Notes: generated by a model from the sequence alone, not told the origin. Shown: positions 48,400-55,909, numbered from the stretch's first letter. The stretch is DNA of 55,909 nt from Dactylosporangium sucinum (GCF_014647515.1 NZ_BMPI01000036.1:1-55909), one strand, 5' to 3'. Made by a program: numbers and translations.

Positions 48400-49142
48400 G
48401 CTTCCTCCTCCGTGTCCTTCGTGGACGCCAGGATCTCGGCGAGGTGGACGGTGCCCGCCGGGCTGCCGGCCCGGCTCAGGCCGCCCCAGATGTGCAGCAG
48501 GCAGGACGCGTCGCCCGCGGTGCAGTACTCGGCGCCGGTGGCGTGGATCGCGGCCAGCTTGTCGGCGAGCATCGCGGCGGACACGCCCGGGTTCTTCAGC
48601 GCGAACGTGCCGCCGAACCCGCAGCACTGCTCGGCCTCCGGCAGTTCCACCAGATCGATCCCGCGCACCGCACGCAGCAGCCGCAGCGGCCGGTCCCCGA
48701 CCCGCAGCACGCGCAGCGAGTGGCAGGTCGGGTGGTACGTCACCCGGTGCGGATAGTACGCGCCCACGTCGGTCAGCCCGAGCACGTCGACGATGAACTC
48801 GGACAGCTCGTACGTCCGCCCGGCGACGGCCGCCGCGTCACCGGCCAGCCCGGGCGGCCCGTGCCGCCGGGCGACGTCCTCGTGCTGGTGGCGGATCGCG
48901 CCCGCGCAGGAGCCGCTCGGCGTCACGACCACGTCGGCGCCGGCGAACGCCCGCACGTGGTTGGCGACGAGGCCGGCGGCCTGCTTCGGATAGCCGGTGT
49001 TGACGTGCATCTGGCCGCAGCAGGTCTGCGCCGGCGGCACCACCACGTCGTGGCCGAGCCGGCGCAGCAGCCGGGCCGTGGCCCGCCCGACCTCCGGCCG
49101 CAGGCCGTCGACCAGGCACGTGGCGAACAGTGCGACGCGCAT
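48396..49142 (-). CDS. lutA: LutA, CCG-domain protein of L-lactate utilisation
   Basis: A 248-residue protein with two CCG (cysteine-rich) domains: PPAQTCCGQMHVNTGY (about 38-53) and EAEQCCGFGGTFALKNPGVS (about 168-187). These motifs bind an unusual cluster or cofactor as in heterodisulfide reductase and GlpC. A further T-Y-H-P-T-C-H is conserved. It is first in the lutABC operon and divergent from the FadR-type regulator gene. The ATG at 49142 is chosen because the family's MRVALFATCLVD begins there. Confidence 0.95.
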   Translation of the reverse strand: MRVALFATCLVDGLRPEVGRATARLLRRLGHDVVVPPAQTCCGQMHVNTGYPKQAAGLVANHVRAFAGADVVVTPSGSCAGAIRHQHEDVARRHGPPGLAGDAAAVAGRTYELSEFIVDVLGLTDVGAYYPHRVTYHPTCHSLRVLRVGDRPLRLLRAVRGIDLVELPEAEQCCGFGGTFALKNPGVSAAMLADKLAAIHATGAEYCTAGDASCLLHIWGGLSRAGSPAGTVHLAEILASTKDTEEEA

Positions 49143-49183
49143 ACCGCCGAACATAGGCCCGCCGTACCGCGGCGTCCAAGCTA

Positions 49184-49194
49184 TGGTCTGACCA
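49184..49194. promoter_or_regulatory. FadR/LldR-type operator between lutA and its regulator
   Basis: TGGTCTGACCA is a perfect palindrome with a central T. It fits the T-G-G-T-N3-A-C-C-A site of FadR-subfamily GntR regulators (LldR, PdhR). It lies 14 bases before the regulator's GTG and 41 bases before lutA, well placed to control both. Confidence 0.85.
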
Positions 49195-49208
49195 CAGGGG
49201 GTGGGTTC

Positions 49209-49889
49209 GTGCAGCGCAGTCACGAGCGGGTCATCGCGCACGTCGAGGCGGCCCTCGCCGCCGGCGACCTGCGGGTCGGCTCGCGGCTGCCGGCCGAGCG
49301 GGTGCTCGCCGCCGAGCTCGGGGTGAGCCGCGCGACGGTCCGCGAGGGGCTGCGCGTGCTGGAGGCGATGGGCCTGGTGCGCATCGGCGTCGGCTCCGGC
49401 CCAGCGTCGGGCGCCGTCGTCACCGCCGACACCGCCGCCGGGCTGAGCGCGGCCCTGCGGCTGCACCTCGCCTCGACCGCGCTGCCGGTCCGCGACGTGG
49501 TCCGCACGCGGGTGGTGCTGGAGTCGTGGTCGGTGCGCGGCGCCGCGGCCGCCGGCCCGTCGCCGGCCCTCGACGAGGCGGCGGAGCTGCTCGCCCGCAG
49601 CGAGCGCCGCGGCATCGCGCCGGGCGAGTTCTACGCGCTCGACACCGAGTTCCACCTCGCGCTGACCCGGGCCGCCGGCAACGCGGTGGTGACGGCGATG
49701 ATGGCCGCGCTGCGGGGGGCGATCGCGGGGTACGTGCAGCGTGAGCAGCGGCAGTGGACCCGCCTCGTCGGCCGGCTGCGCACCGAGCACCGGGCGGTCC
49801 TGGAGGCCGTCACGACCGGCGACGCCGAGCTGGCCGCGCGACGGGTGGTGGCCCACATCGAGGGCTTCTACCGCCAGACGCTGCGCTGA
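49209..49889 (+). CDS. FadR-subfamily GntR regulator, probable lactate-responsive repressor
   Basis: A 226-residue regulator. The winged HTH is VIAHVEAALAAGDLRVGSRLPAERVLAAELGVSRATVREGLRVLEAMGLVRIGVG (about 8-62). The C-terminal FCD domain includes DTEFHLALTRAAGNAVVTAMMAALRG with Asp and His for metal/ligand binding, and a late HIEGF histidine. It starts with a GTG immediately behind the palindrome. Its place beside lutABC indicates that it represses them and senses L-lactate (LutR/LldR role); direct proof is absent. Confidence 0.9.
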   Translation: MQRSHERVIAHVEAALAAGDLRVGSRLPAERVLAAELGVSRATVREGLRVLEAMGLVRIGVGSGPASGAVVTADTAAGLSAALRLHLASTALPVRDVVRTRVVLESWSVRGAAAAGPSPALDEAAELLARSERRGIAPGEFYALDTEFHLALTRAAGNAVVTAMMAALRGAIAGYVQREQRQWTRLVGRLRTEHRAVLEAVTTGDAELAARRVVAHIEGFYRQTLR

Positions 49890-50267
49890 TCGCGGCCGCT
49901 CGGCCGGCCGGTCCGGGTGCCGGGCCGCCACGACGCTCGCCGGCCCGGACGCCGAGGGCCGCGCCGCAGGCGGCGGCACGGCGCGGTGGCGCCCGCGCCT
50001 GCTTGAGCGGTCGCCGAGCACGGGACCCCGCCGGGGGTCCCGGCGGACGAGGACGGGGCCTTGTCCTCGCCGCCGCACGCGGCGACCGCCGTCGTCAGGA
50101 CGATGCGGAGCGCCACCGCATGACAGAGATCGTAGGAACGCGGCCACCCGGACCCGCAGCCCCGCGCGGCCGGTTCCCGCCGCCCGAACGGGGCCGCCAT
50201 TCCGGCACCGGGTCAGGCGCACCCGAGGCCGTGGCGATGCCACGGGGCCCCGGCGCGGCCGGGTGGG
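49890..50267. other. 378-base gap downstream of the regulator
   Basis: No confident gene. On the minus strand, a frame from a GTG at about 50122 reads VALRIVLTTAVAACGGEDKA, a lipobox-like A-A-C-G-G after a signal that is too short, then Ser/Ala/Pro-rich residues without a domain. It may be the remnant of a lipoprotein gene. A hairpin at 50022-50041 lies in it. Confidence 0.4.
50022..50041. terminator. GC hairpin
   Basis: GGGACCCC-GCCG-GGGGTCCC has 8-bp arms and a 4-base loop. It stands about 130 bases behind the GntR regulator gene and before the convergent GAP-family gene, and may terminate either. Confidence 0.55.
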
Positions 50268-50999
50268 TCAGGCGAGGCCCGCGCCGAGGACGGCGGCGCC
50301 GGTCAGGAGCAGCGTGGTGACCAGGATCGGCGCGTGGTCGCGGGCGAACCAGTCGCCCAGCGGGGCGAGCCGGGCGCCCCACAGCATCGGGGCGGCCACC
50401 GTGAGGCTCCCCAGGACGGCGTAGAGGACGGCCGGGCCCTCCCCGCCGCCCGCGCGGGCCGTGAGCAGTGCCGCGGCCACCGTCAGGGTCAGGTTCTTCG
50501 GGTCGACCGCCGCCCGGGCGCCGCGCAGGGCCGCGTCGCGCAGCGGCATCGTGGCCAGGCCGGCCAGCCACGGCGGCGGGCGGCGCTGGTGCCCGGGCAG
50601 CGGGCGGCGGCGCCACTCGGTCGCCGCGAGGAGGAGCAGGACGATGCCCAGGAGGATGAGCAGGATGTCGATCGCGTTGCGCGCCGCCGGGCCGGCCACC
50701 GCGACCACCAGGACGGCGGGGACGGCGAGGGCGACCAGGAACGCGCACAGGTAGGCCAGGCCCGTCGGGCGGGGCACCGCGGTCGCCGCGGCCAGGTCAC
50801 CGAACGCGGTCCGGGTGCGGTCGAGCAGCGCGGTCCCGGTGCGCCGAGACCCCTCGGACACAGCGGTGGCGGTGGCGTCGGGGCTGTCCGGGGCACGGGC
50901 CGGGCCGGCGGCCTGGAAGGCGGCCAGGATCGGGACGGGGCTGAGCGCCACGCCCACAGCCGGCACGAGGATGCCGCCGATCGCCGCGCCGAGTGCCAC
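50268..50999 (-). CDS. GAP-family (Sap-like) membrane protein
   Basis: A 243-residue membrane protein with about six hydrophobic segments. LGAAIGGILVPAVGVALSPVPILAAFQ at the N-terminus, LLILLGIVLLLLAATEWRRRP in the middle, and DPKNLTLTVAAALLTARAG fit the GAP/Sap (sulfolipid-addressing protein) family, whose mycobacterial members help export of glycopeptidolipids and sulfolipids. The D-P-K-N-L motif is the most typical. The GTG at 50999 is preferred over a longer reading. A lipid-export role here is inference. Confidence 0.8.
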   Translation of the reverse strand: MALGAAIGGILVPAVGVALSPVPILAAFQAAGPARAPDSPDATATAVSEGSRRTGTALLDRTRTAFGDLAAATAVPRPTGLAYLCAFLVALAVPAVLVVAVAGPAARNAIDILLILLGIVLLLLAATEWRRRPLPGHQRRPPPWLAGLATMPLRDAALRGARAAVDPKNLTLTVAAALLTARAGGGEGPAVLYAVLGSLTVAAPMLWGARLAPLGDWFARDHAPILVTTLLLTGAAVLGAGLA

Positions 51000-51113
51000 G
51001 CGACCATCGTGGCCACCGGGCCGGGCGGTGGCCGCCACCCCGGCGGGATGAAGCACCGTGAAGTCCGCCGGAACATCCGAGGCGGGCCCGAAGCTGCGCG
51101 TCCGGGCGATCGC

Positions 51114-52361
51114 TCAGTAGGCCGGCCAGCGCCGGCCGGCCTGCCAGTAGGCGTGGATCTCCTCCAGGCTGCGCCCCCGGGTCTCCGGCGCCACCCGGAA
51201 CAGGTACAGCCAGGACAGCGCGGTGACGCCGAGCAGCACCCCGAACGTCGCGGCGCCGCCGAACGCGGTCAGCGCGCCGAGGAAGAACTGCGCGAGCAGC
51301 ACGTTCGCGGTGAGGTTGGGCAGCAGCAGGGCGGTGGCCCCGGCGCTGCGGAGCCGGTCGGTGTACCCCTCCGCCGCGTAGATCCACAGCAGCGAGCCGA
51401 GGCCCGCGTTGAAGCCGATCGTGAACACCAGCAGCCCGGCCAGGCCGAGCGCCGTCCCGCCGCTGTCGCGGGCGAAGGCGAGCACGAGCAGCGCGTGCCC
51501 GGCCGCCATGACCGCGGTGCCGGTGAGCAGGGTGGCGCGCCGGCCGAACCGCTCGATCGTGGCCGCCGACGCCAGGGCCGCGAGCAGGCCGCTGACCTGG
51601 ACGACGGCCGGCAGGACGAGGAGGGCGAGGGTTCCGCGGTACCCCATGCCGGCGAAGATCAGCGGGCTGAAGTTGCTGACCGCGCTGATCCCGGTGAGCT
51701 GGACGAGCGTGCCGAGCGCCACGACGAAACCGGTGAGGGTGCGGTACCGCGGCCCGAACAGCTCCGCGACCACCCCTCTGGCGGCCTTCGGCGCGACCGA
51801 CGGGCCGCTGCCGGGCACGGTCTCCGGCGCGCCCCGCAGCAGCACCACGGCGAGCGCGGCGAGCAGCGCGGTCACCCCGAGGACGACCCGCCAGCCGCCG
51901 AGCGCGTACGCGAGCAGGAACGCGGCGACGATCCCGGCCACCGTCGACACCTGGTACAGCACCGCGATGCGCCCCCGCACCCCGGGCGGCGCGGCCTCGG
52001 CCACCCAGATCGGCACGACGACGGTGCTCACGCCGAAGGCGACCCCGACGACGAACCGGGTCGCGTCGAGCCACACCAGGTCGGCGACGAGCGGCGACGC
52101 GCCGCCGACCACGCCGACCACGGCCGACGCGGCGAGCAGGGTCCCGCGCCGGCCGGCCCGGGCGACCACCCGGGCGGCGACGAGCACCCCGAGGAGCATG
52201 CCGAGGACCGGGACGGCGAACAGGGTGCCCTGCTCGGCGACGGTGAGCCCGAGCGCCGGGGCGAGGGTGAGCTGGGCCCCGGCCATCGCGGCGCCGAAGT
52301 ACCCGTACCCGGCGCCGACGACGACCGCGACGGCGGTGACACGACGTTGCTGCTGCTGCAC
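51114..52361 (-). CDS. MFS transporter of the sugar porter family
   Basis: A 415-residue 12-helix transporter. Sugar-porter marks are FVVGVAFGVSTVVVPIWVAEAAPPGVRGRIAVLYQ (about 105-140), R-x-G-R-R in IERFGRRATLL, and the C-terminal PETRGRSLEEIHAYW (P-E-T-R/K-G-x-x-x-E-E). Transport of a sugar or polyol with protons is likely. No sugar-metabolism gene is adjacent. It is divergent from the P450 gene across a 160-base gap containing a palindrome. Confidence 0.9.
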   Translation of the reverse strand: MQQQQRRVTAVAVVVGAGYGYFGAAMAGAQLTLAPALGLTVAEQGTLFAVPVLGMLLGVLVAARVVARAGRRGTLLAASAVVGVVGGASPLVADLVWLDATRFVVGVAFGVSTVVVPIWVAEAAPPGVRGRIAVLYQVSTVAGIVAAFLLAYALGGWRVVLGVTALLAALAVVLLRGAPETVPGSGPSVAPKAARGVVAELFGPRYRTLTGFVVALGTLVQLTGISAVSNFSPLIFAGMGYRGTLALLVLPAVVQVSGLLAALASAATIERFGRRATLLTGTAVMAAGHALLVLAFARDSGGTALGLAGLLVFTIGFNAGLGSLLWIYAAEGYTDRLRSAGATALLLPNLTANVLLAQFFLGALTAFGGAATFGVLLGVTALSWLYLFRVAPETRGRSLEEIHAYWQAGRRWPAY

Positions 52362-52440
52362 CCGGCCGATCTTAGAAGTTCACGGTGCTGCGGTCACCGG
52401 ACGACGACCAGGCATCCCTTCCATCGGTCGGCATGATGTT

Positions 52441-52453
52441 GCACTGCCAGTGC
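52441..52453. promoter_or_regulatory. 13-bp palindrome between the sugar porter and P450 genes
   Basis: GCACTG-C-CAGTGC is perfect around its single central base. It lies 82 bases before the P450 start and 79 bases before the transporter start. It may be an operator; the regulator is not known. Confidence 0.5.
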
Positions 52454-52522
52454 GGCATGTCGCCGGCCGCCCCCGGCTGTCGAGGGGCGTTTGCCCGGGA
52501 ACGGCGCGGGTAGCGCCGCACG

Positions 52523-53653
52523 GTGAGCACAGCGGCGTGGATCGAGGGAGCGCTGCGGCGCGGTCCGGTGTACTTCGACGACGAGCAACGATGCTGGTCC
52601 GTGACCGGGCATCCCGAGGCGCTGGCGCTGCTCGGCGACCCGGCGATGTTCTCGTCCGACCTCAGCGACCTCGTGCCGCGGCAGGACGACTTCGACCTGT
52701 TCCGGCGCGGGAACGTGGTGCAGATGGACCCGCCGCGCCACGATGAGCTGCGGCGGATGGTGAGCCGGGCGTTCACGCCGCGGGTCGTCGCCGGGCTGGA
52801 GCCGCGCATCGAGGCGATCACCGGGTCGCTGCTGGACGGGCACGGGTCGCGGTTCGACCTGATCGACGACCTCGCGTACCCGCTGCCGGTCATCGTCATC
52901 GCCGAGCTGCTCGGGGTGCCGGCCGCCGACCGGCCGACGTTCCGGCGCTGGGCCGACCGGCTGTTCGACCGGGCGGGGGAGCGGCTGCTCGACGAGGACG
53001 CGCTCGCGGCCGTGGCGCCCGCGGTACACGAGATGCGGGAATATCTGGTCGAGCACGTCCGGCGGCGCCGGGCCGCCCCTGCGGACGACCTGACGACGGC
53101 GCTCGTGCGGGAGGGCCTCGACGACGAGGAGGCGGCCGCGTTCGTCGGGGTGCTGCTCATCGCCGGGCACGTCACGACCACGGCCACGCTCGGCAACACC
53201 GTGCTGTGCTTCGACGAGCATCCGGGCGCCGCCGACGAGGTGCGCGCGTCGCCGGACCTGCTGCCGGCGGCGATCGAGGAGGCGCTGCGGCTGCGCACGC
53301 CGTTCCCGCGGCTGGCCCGCCGCACCACCGCACCGGTGACGCTCGGCGGCGTCGAGCTGCCCGCCGGGGCGCTCGTGGCCGTGTGGCTCGCGGCGGCGAA
53401 CCGCGACCCGCGCGTGTTCACCGACCCGTCGCGCTTCGATCCGCACCGCAACCCGAACCCGCACCTGGCGTTCGGGCACGGCATCCACTTCTGCCTGGGC
53501 GCGCCACTGGCCCGCCTGGAGGCGCGCGTGGCGTTGCGCATGCTCTTGCGGCGGTACCGCGAGATCGCCGTCGACAGCGCCGAGCCGATCCGCTACCGCA
53601 ACCCGTGGGTGATGGCGAGCCCGACCCGCCTTCCGGTGGCGGTGAGCGCTTAG
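52523..53653 (+). CDS. Cytochrome P450
   Basis: A 376-residue bacterial P450. The heme-binding loop FGHGIHFCLGAPLARLE has the thiolate Cys324. The I-helix is LLIAGHVTTTA, where His replaces the usual Glu of A-G-x-E-T-T. The K-helix E-x-x-R is EEALRLR. QMDPPRHDELRRMVSRAFTPRVV is the C-helix region. The change from Glu to His near the oxygen-activating Thr is unusual and may alter proton delivery. No ferredoxin or reductase gene is next to it, so it uses general partners. Substrate unknown. Its stop overlaps the opposing gene by four bases. Confidence 0.93.
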   Translation: MSTAAWIEGALRRGPVYFDDEQRCWSVTGHPEALALLGDPAMFSSDLSDLVPRQDDFDLFRRGNVVQMDPPRHDELRRMVSRAFTPRVVAGLEPRIEAITGSLLDGHGSRFDLIDDLAYPLPVIVIAELLGVPAADRPTFRRWADRLFDRAGERLLDEDALAAVAPAVHEMREYLVEHVRRRRAAPADDLTTALVREGLDDEEAAAFVGVLLIAGHVTTTATLGNTVLCFDEHPGAADEVRASPDLLPAAIEEALRLRTPFPRLARRTTAPVTLGGVELPAGALVAVWLAAANRDPRVFTDPSRFDPHRNPNPHLAFGHGIHFCLGAPLARLEARVALRMLLRRYREIAVDSAEPIRYRNPWVMASPTRLPVAVSA

Positions 53654-54489
53654 GGGCGGCCGGCGTCGAGGTCGCTCGCGGCGGCGTCCGCCCACGGCTC
53701 GATGCTGTGGTCGCCGTGGTGGCGGTACTCGCGGCTCCACCGCCCGCCCTCGTAGAGGCGCGCACCGCGGGCGAGCCCGGGCAGGAGCGCGTGCAGGGCG
53801 GCGTTACCGTGGAGGGCGACCAGCATCCCGACTGCCTCGGGTTCTTGCGCGGCCTGTTCCTGTCCGGCCTGTTCTTGTCCGGCCCGTTCCTGTGCCGCCT
53901 GTTCCTGTGCCGCCTGTTCCTGTGCCGCTTGTTCTTGCGCGGCTTGTTCTTGCGCGGCTTGTTGTGCGCCGGCGGCCTCGGGCGCGGTGGCCGGCAGGGG
54001 GTGCCGGCGGCGGAGCTCGCTCAGCAGCCGCTCACCGCGGGCGGTCCGCGGCCAGGCGAACCAGACGGCCGCGCAGGTCCCGACGAGGACGAGGACGATC
54101 CCGGCGACGGGCGGCAACCCGGTGCGCGCCGCGACCCAGGCCGGCACGACCAGGCACGCGAGCGGCACCAGGATCCGGCGGGGGAGCGACCGGCGCAGCC
54201 GAAGCCGGCCGAGCTCCCGCCGACCCTCACGCAGGGCCCGCTGGACCCCGCCCCGGTTGGCCGCCTCCCGGGCCCCCTGCGACCCGAGCAGCGCGTTGAA
54301 CAGACTCCGCTCGATCGGCTCGCCGTCCCGCGGCGCCGACCCCCGCCGGTCGACCCGTCCCCGCCCGTCGTGCTCGAGCCGCCCGCGGCTCCACAACACG
54401 GCGTACCCGGTCACGCAGGCCCGCCACCGCCCACCCGCCAGCAGCCCGATCACGGCCGGCCGCGGCAGCGCCTCCCCGTCGCGCTTCAT
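53650..54489 (-). CDS. Membrane protein with AQEQA repeats
   Basis: A 279-residue protein. The N-terminal about 100 residues resemble the start of actinobacterial TIGR04222-type membrane proteins (LPRPAVIGLLAGGRWRACVTGYAVLW), a weak match. Two membrane helices follow (about 108-122 and 127-144). Residues about 177-217 are a pentapeptide repeat A-A-Q-E-Q/A-G-Q-E-Q, about eight copies, with coiled-coil potential. The last part is YEGGRWSREYRHHGDHSIEPW. The repeat is encoded by 15-base units, so its length may vary between strains. Function unknown. Confidence 0.7.
   Translation of the reverse strand: MKRDGEALPRPAVIGLLAGGRWRACVTGYAVLWSRGRLEHDGRGRVDRRGSAPRDGEPIERSLFNALLGSQGAREAANRGGVQRALREGRRELGRLRLRRSLPRRILVPLACLVVPAWVAARTGLPPVAGIVLVLVGTCAAVWFAWPRTARGERLLSELRRRHPLPATAPEAAGAQQAAQEQAAQEQAAQEQAAQEQAAQERAGQEQAGQEQAAQEPEAVGMLVALHGNAALHALLPGLARGARLYEGGRWSREYRHHGDHSIEPWADAAASDLDAGRP
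53841..53960 (-). repeat. 15-bp tandem repeat coding for AQEQA units
   Basis: Eight 15-base units of the type GTTCCTGTGCCGCCT (plus strand) follow each other, with small changes between units. Because 15 is a multiple of three, changes in copy number keep the frame of the membrane protein gene. Confidence 0.9.
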
Positions 54490-54525
54490 GGACGCAGTGT
54501 GCGCCGCCCACGCAACCCCGCCGCT

Positions 54526-54621
54526 TCGCCCCGCGTCGGTTCCGCCCCGCGTCGGTTCCGGTCCGGGTCGGTTCCGGTCCGGGTCGGTTCCGGTCCGGGT
54601 CGGTTCCGCCCCGAGTCAGCT
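54526..54621. repeat. 16-bp tandem repeat, non-coding
   Basis: Six 16-base units, three of them exactly CCGGTCCGGGTCGGTT, lie just before the start of the membrane protein gene. The period is not a multiple of three, so it is not protein-coding. It forms the left end of the gap 54490-54956, which holds no gene. Confidence 0.88.
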
Positions 54622-54734
54622 CCCGTCCGCCGGCCTCGCACCCTTGCTCCGCGCGCCGGCCGGCACACCCTGCTCCCGCGTGCTGGCCCCGGCCGGTCCC
54701 GGCGGTCCGGACGAGCGCCACGCCGCCCGCCACT

Positions 54735-54808
54735 GCCCACAGACGTTGGTCGATCTACCCTCACGTCGATCTCCGTTTCCGAGGGTAGATCGACCAACGT
54801 CTGTGGGC
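54735..54808. repeat. 28-bp perfect inverted repeat with 18-base loop
   Basis: Arms 54735-54762 (beginning GCCCACAGACGTTGG) and 54781-54808 are fully complementary over 28 bases. It lies between the divergent membrane protein and pectate lyase genes, 66 bases before the latter's -35 box. It is unrelated in sequence to the two other palindrome families. Confidence 0.92.
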
Positions 54809-54873
54809 GGCGGCTCGCCACCTGTAAGTTTCACGCCATGTGAGCGCGCACACGAGCACATCGACATGCGTCG

Positions 54874-54936
54874 TTGACAACCCTCGCCGAGGGTCGATAC
54901 CTTTCGAAACCTCGTTAGGAAAGCGCTTTCCTAACG
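54874..54936 (+). promoter_or_regulatory. Promoter and double operator of the pectate lyase gene
   Basis: TTGACA (54874-54879), 18 bases, TACCTT (54898-54903) form a strong promoter. Between the hexamers lies CCCTCG-C-CGAGGG (54881-54893). Just after the predicted start lies a 24-bp perfect palindrome (54913-54936) with core GGAAAGCGCTTTCC, typical of LacI-family operators. Confidence 0.8.
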
Positions 54937-54956
54937 CCGGGAGGAGGTACACGCCA

Positions 54957-55909
54957 ATGGTGCGTCAGTATGAGGCACCCCCTGCGCGTCGGCGGGCCGG
55001 GCGGCGGCGCGGGGCGCTGTTCGGCGCGCTCGCGCTCGTGCTGGCGGCCGCGGCCACGACGTTCGTGGTCCGGGCCGCCGACGCGGCGACGATCGTGCAG
55101 GGCGCCTGGTACAACCTGGTCAACGTGAACAGCGGCAAGGTCATGGAGGTGACCGGAGCGTCGAGCGCCGACGGCGCGACGATCACGCAGTACTCCAGCA
55201 ACGGCTGCCAGTGCCAGCAGTTCCGCTTCGAGTCCGCCGGCACCGGCTGGTGGCGGCTCGTCGCCCGCCACAGCGGCAAGGCCGTCGACCTGTGGGAGTG
55301 GAACGTCAACGACGGCGCCGAGTACCGCCAGTGGCCGGTCACCAGCGGCTACAACCAGCAGTTCTCGGTGCAGAACATCGGCGACAACATCCAGCTCATC
55401 AACCGGCACAGCGGCAAGGCGCTCGAGGTCTGGGAATGGTCCACCGCGAACGGCGCCCGGGTCTCGCAGTACACCGACCTCAACGGGGCCAACCAGCAGT
55501 GGCGGCTGGTCCAGGTCGGCACCACCACGCCGACGACCGGCGGCGGTGGCGGGAACCCGACGACGACCTGGCCGACGAAGACGGGCGACGTCTCGGTCGG
55601 CGGGACGATCAAGGTGTCGGGGACGCTCGACGGCGGCATGAAGCGGTACTGCTGTATCGGCGACGGCGGCCAGAGCGAGAGCCAGGACCCGATGTTCGAG
55701 GTCGCCAACGGCGGCACGATCAAGAATGTCATCATCGGCGCGCCCGCCGGTGACGGCATCCACTGCCTCGGCACCTGCACCATCCAGAACGTCTGGTGGG
55801 AGGACGTGGGCGAGGACGCGGCGACGTTCCTCGGCACCGGCGGCGGCACCAGCTACGTCATCGGCGGCGGCGCCAGGTCGGCGAGCGACAAGGTGTTCCA
55901 GCACAACGG
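54957..55909 (+). CDS. Secreted pectate lyase (PL3 type) with ricin-type domain, 5' part
   Basis: The gene runs off the right edge after 317 codons. A basic N-terminus (RRRAGRRRGALFGAL) and hydrophobic segment end in ADAA, giving a signal peptide of about 44 residues. A ricin-type lectin module (about 50-185) follows, with repeated units VNVNSGKVMEV, HSGKAVDLW and HSGKALEVW and Q-x-W/F ends (CQQFRFES, NQQFSVQN, NQQWRLVQ). After a Thr/Gly linker, the PL3 parallel beta-helix begins near residue 205: IKVSGTLDGGMKRY, GQSESQDPMFEVANGGTIKNVIIG, DGIHCLGTCTIQNVWWEDVGEDAATF. This matches PL3 pectate lyases, which cleave polygalacturonate with Ca2+. GGGAGGAGG precedes the ATG. Confidence 0.92.
   Translation, partial: MVRQYEAPPARRRAGRRRGALFGALALVLAAAATTFVVRAADAATIVQGAWYNLVNVNSGKVMEVTGASSADGATITQYSSNGCQCQQFRFESAGTGWWRLVARHSGKAVDLWEWNVNDGAEYRQWPVTSGYNQQFSVQNIGDNIQLINRHSGKALEVWEWSTANGARVSQYTDLNGANQQWRLVQVGTTTPTTGGGGGNPTTTWPTKTGDVSVGGTIKVSGTLDGGMKRYCCIGDGGQSESQDPMFEVANGGTIKNVIIGAPAGDGIHCLGTCTIQNVWWEDVGEDAATFLGTGGGTSYVIGGGARSASDKVFQHN

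Noticed and set aside
49868..50122. Possible lipoprotein start VALRIVLTTAVAAC on the minus strand
   Set aside because: Signal segment too short, no conserved mature domain and low-complexity tail; kept only as a possible remnant.
1..55909. tRNA, rRNA, riboswitch or phage genes
   Set aside because: No cloverleaf-like or rRNA-like stretch, integrase, capsid or transposase gene was recognised on either strand.

Overview
The window is high-GC actinobacterial DNA, with mostly G/C third codon positions, frequent GTG starts and ATGA or GTGA gene overlaps. The gene content (several secreted CAZymes carrying CBM2, ricin-type or F5/8-type modules, an ECF42 sigma factor, SigE-type sigma factors, many partner-switch proteins) suggests a soil member of the Micromonosporaceae such as Actinoplanes or Dactylosporangium. 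The taxonomic call is inference; there is no rRNA, tRNA, CRISPR array, phage or insertion sequence in the window to confirm it.

Layout. 1-6.7 kb: the 5' end of a protein O-mannosyltransferase, a DinB-like protein, an ABM-like/hydrolase pair, a secreted GH5 endoglucanase (CBM2-GH5-CBM_X2-CBM46-like), an unknown 401-residue protein, YggT and a phosphoribosyltransferase. 6.7-14 kb: an F420-type LLM oxidoreductase, an SDR remnant, and a tight three-gene unit encoding a DUF6493-like repeat protein, a SWIM zinc-finger protein and an Hsp70-like ATPase with a membrane tail. 14-17.2 kb: small proteins, including one behind a perfect LexA (SOS) box, then a DGPF-ECF42 sigma-acetoacetate decarboxylase-like operon. 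17.2-26 kb: a secreted GH16 glucanase with two nearly identical F5/8 C domains, a hemerythrin, an NmrA protein, a FabF/TetR divergent pair sharing one operator, 5-FTHF cyclo-ligase, an MFS exporter, a methyltransferase and a lipoprotein.

26-40 kb: a secreted ricin-GH43 enzyme, a SigE-family sigma factor with a small membrane protein built on the FtsX extracellular domain, a STAS/HATPase pair, GH25 lysozyme, an Acg-type nitroreductase, a complete siderophore uptake locus around an IdeR/DmdR-type iron box, and a membrane-anchored ricin-domain protein with internal repeats. 40-46.4 kb: MurQ, an RpiR regulator, a BadF-type amino-sugar kinase and NgcEFG-like ABC genes, which together look like an amino-sugar/cell-wall-recycling locus. 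46.4-50 kb: lutABC lactate oxidation with its FadR-type regulator. 50-55.9 kb: a GAP-family membrane protein, a sugar-porter MFS protein, a cytochrome P450, a repeat-bearing membrane protein and the 5' part of a ricin-PL3 pectate lyase.

Two features cut across the window. First, several secreted CAZyme genes have a TTGACA-type promoter with a palindrome at or just after the predicted start of transcription, which suggests substrate-responsive repressors. Second, the gaps carry families of dispersed palindromes. The best is an 80-bp element present three times (19366, 23077, 37572), each time exactly between convergent genes and each with a partly conserved loop. Another is a roughly 55-bp hairpin with CATGATCGTGGGA-type arms (25173, 42752, and a variant at 29522).
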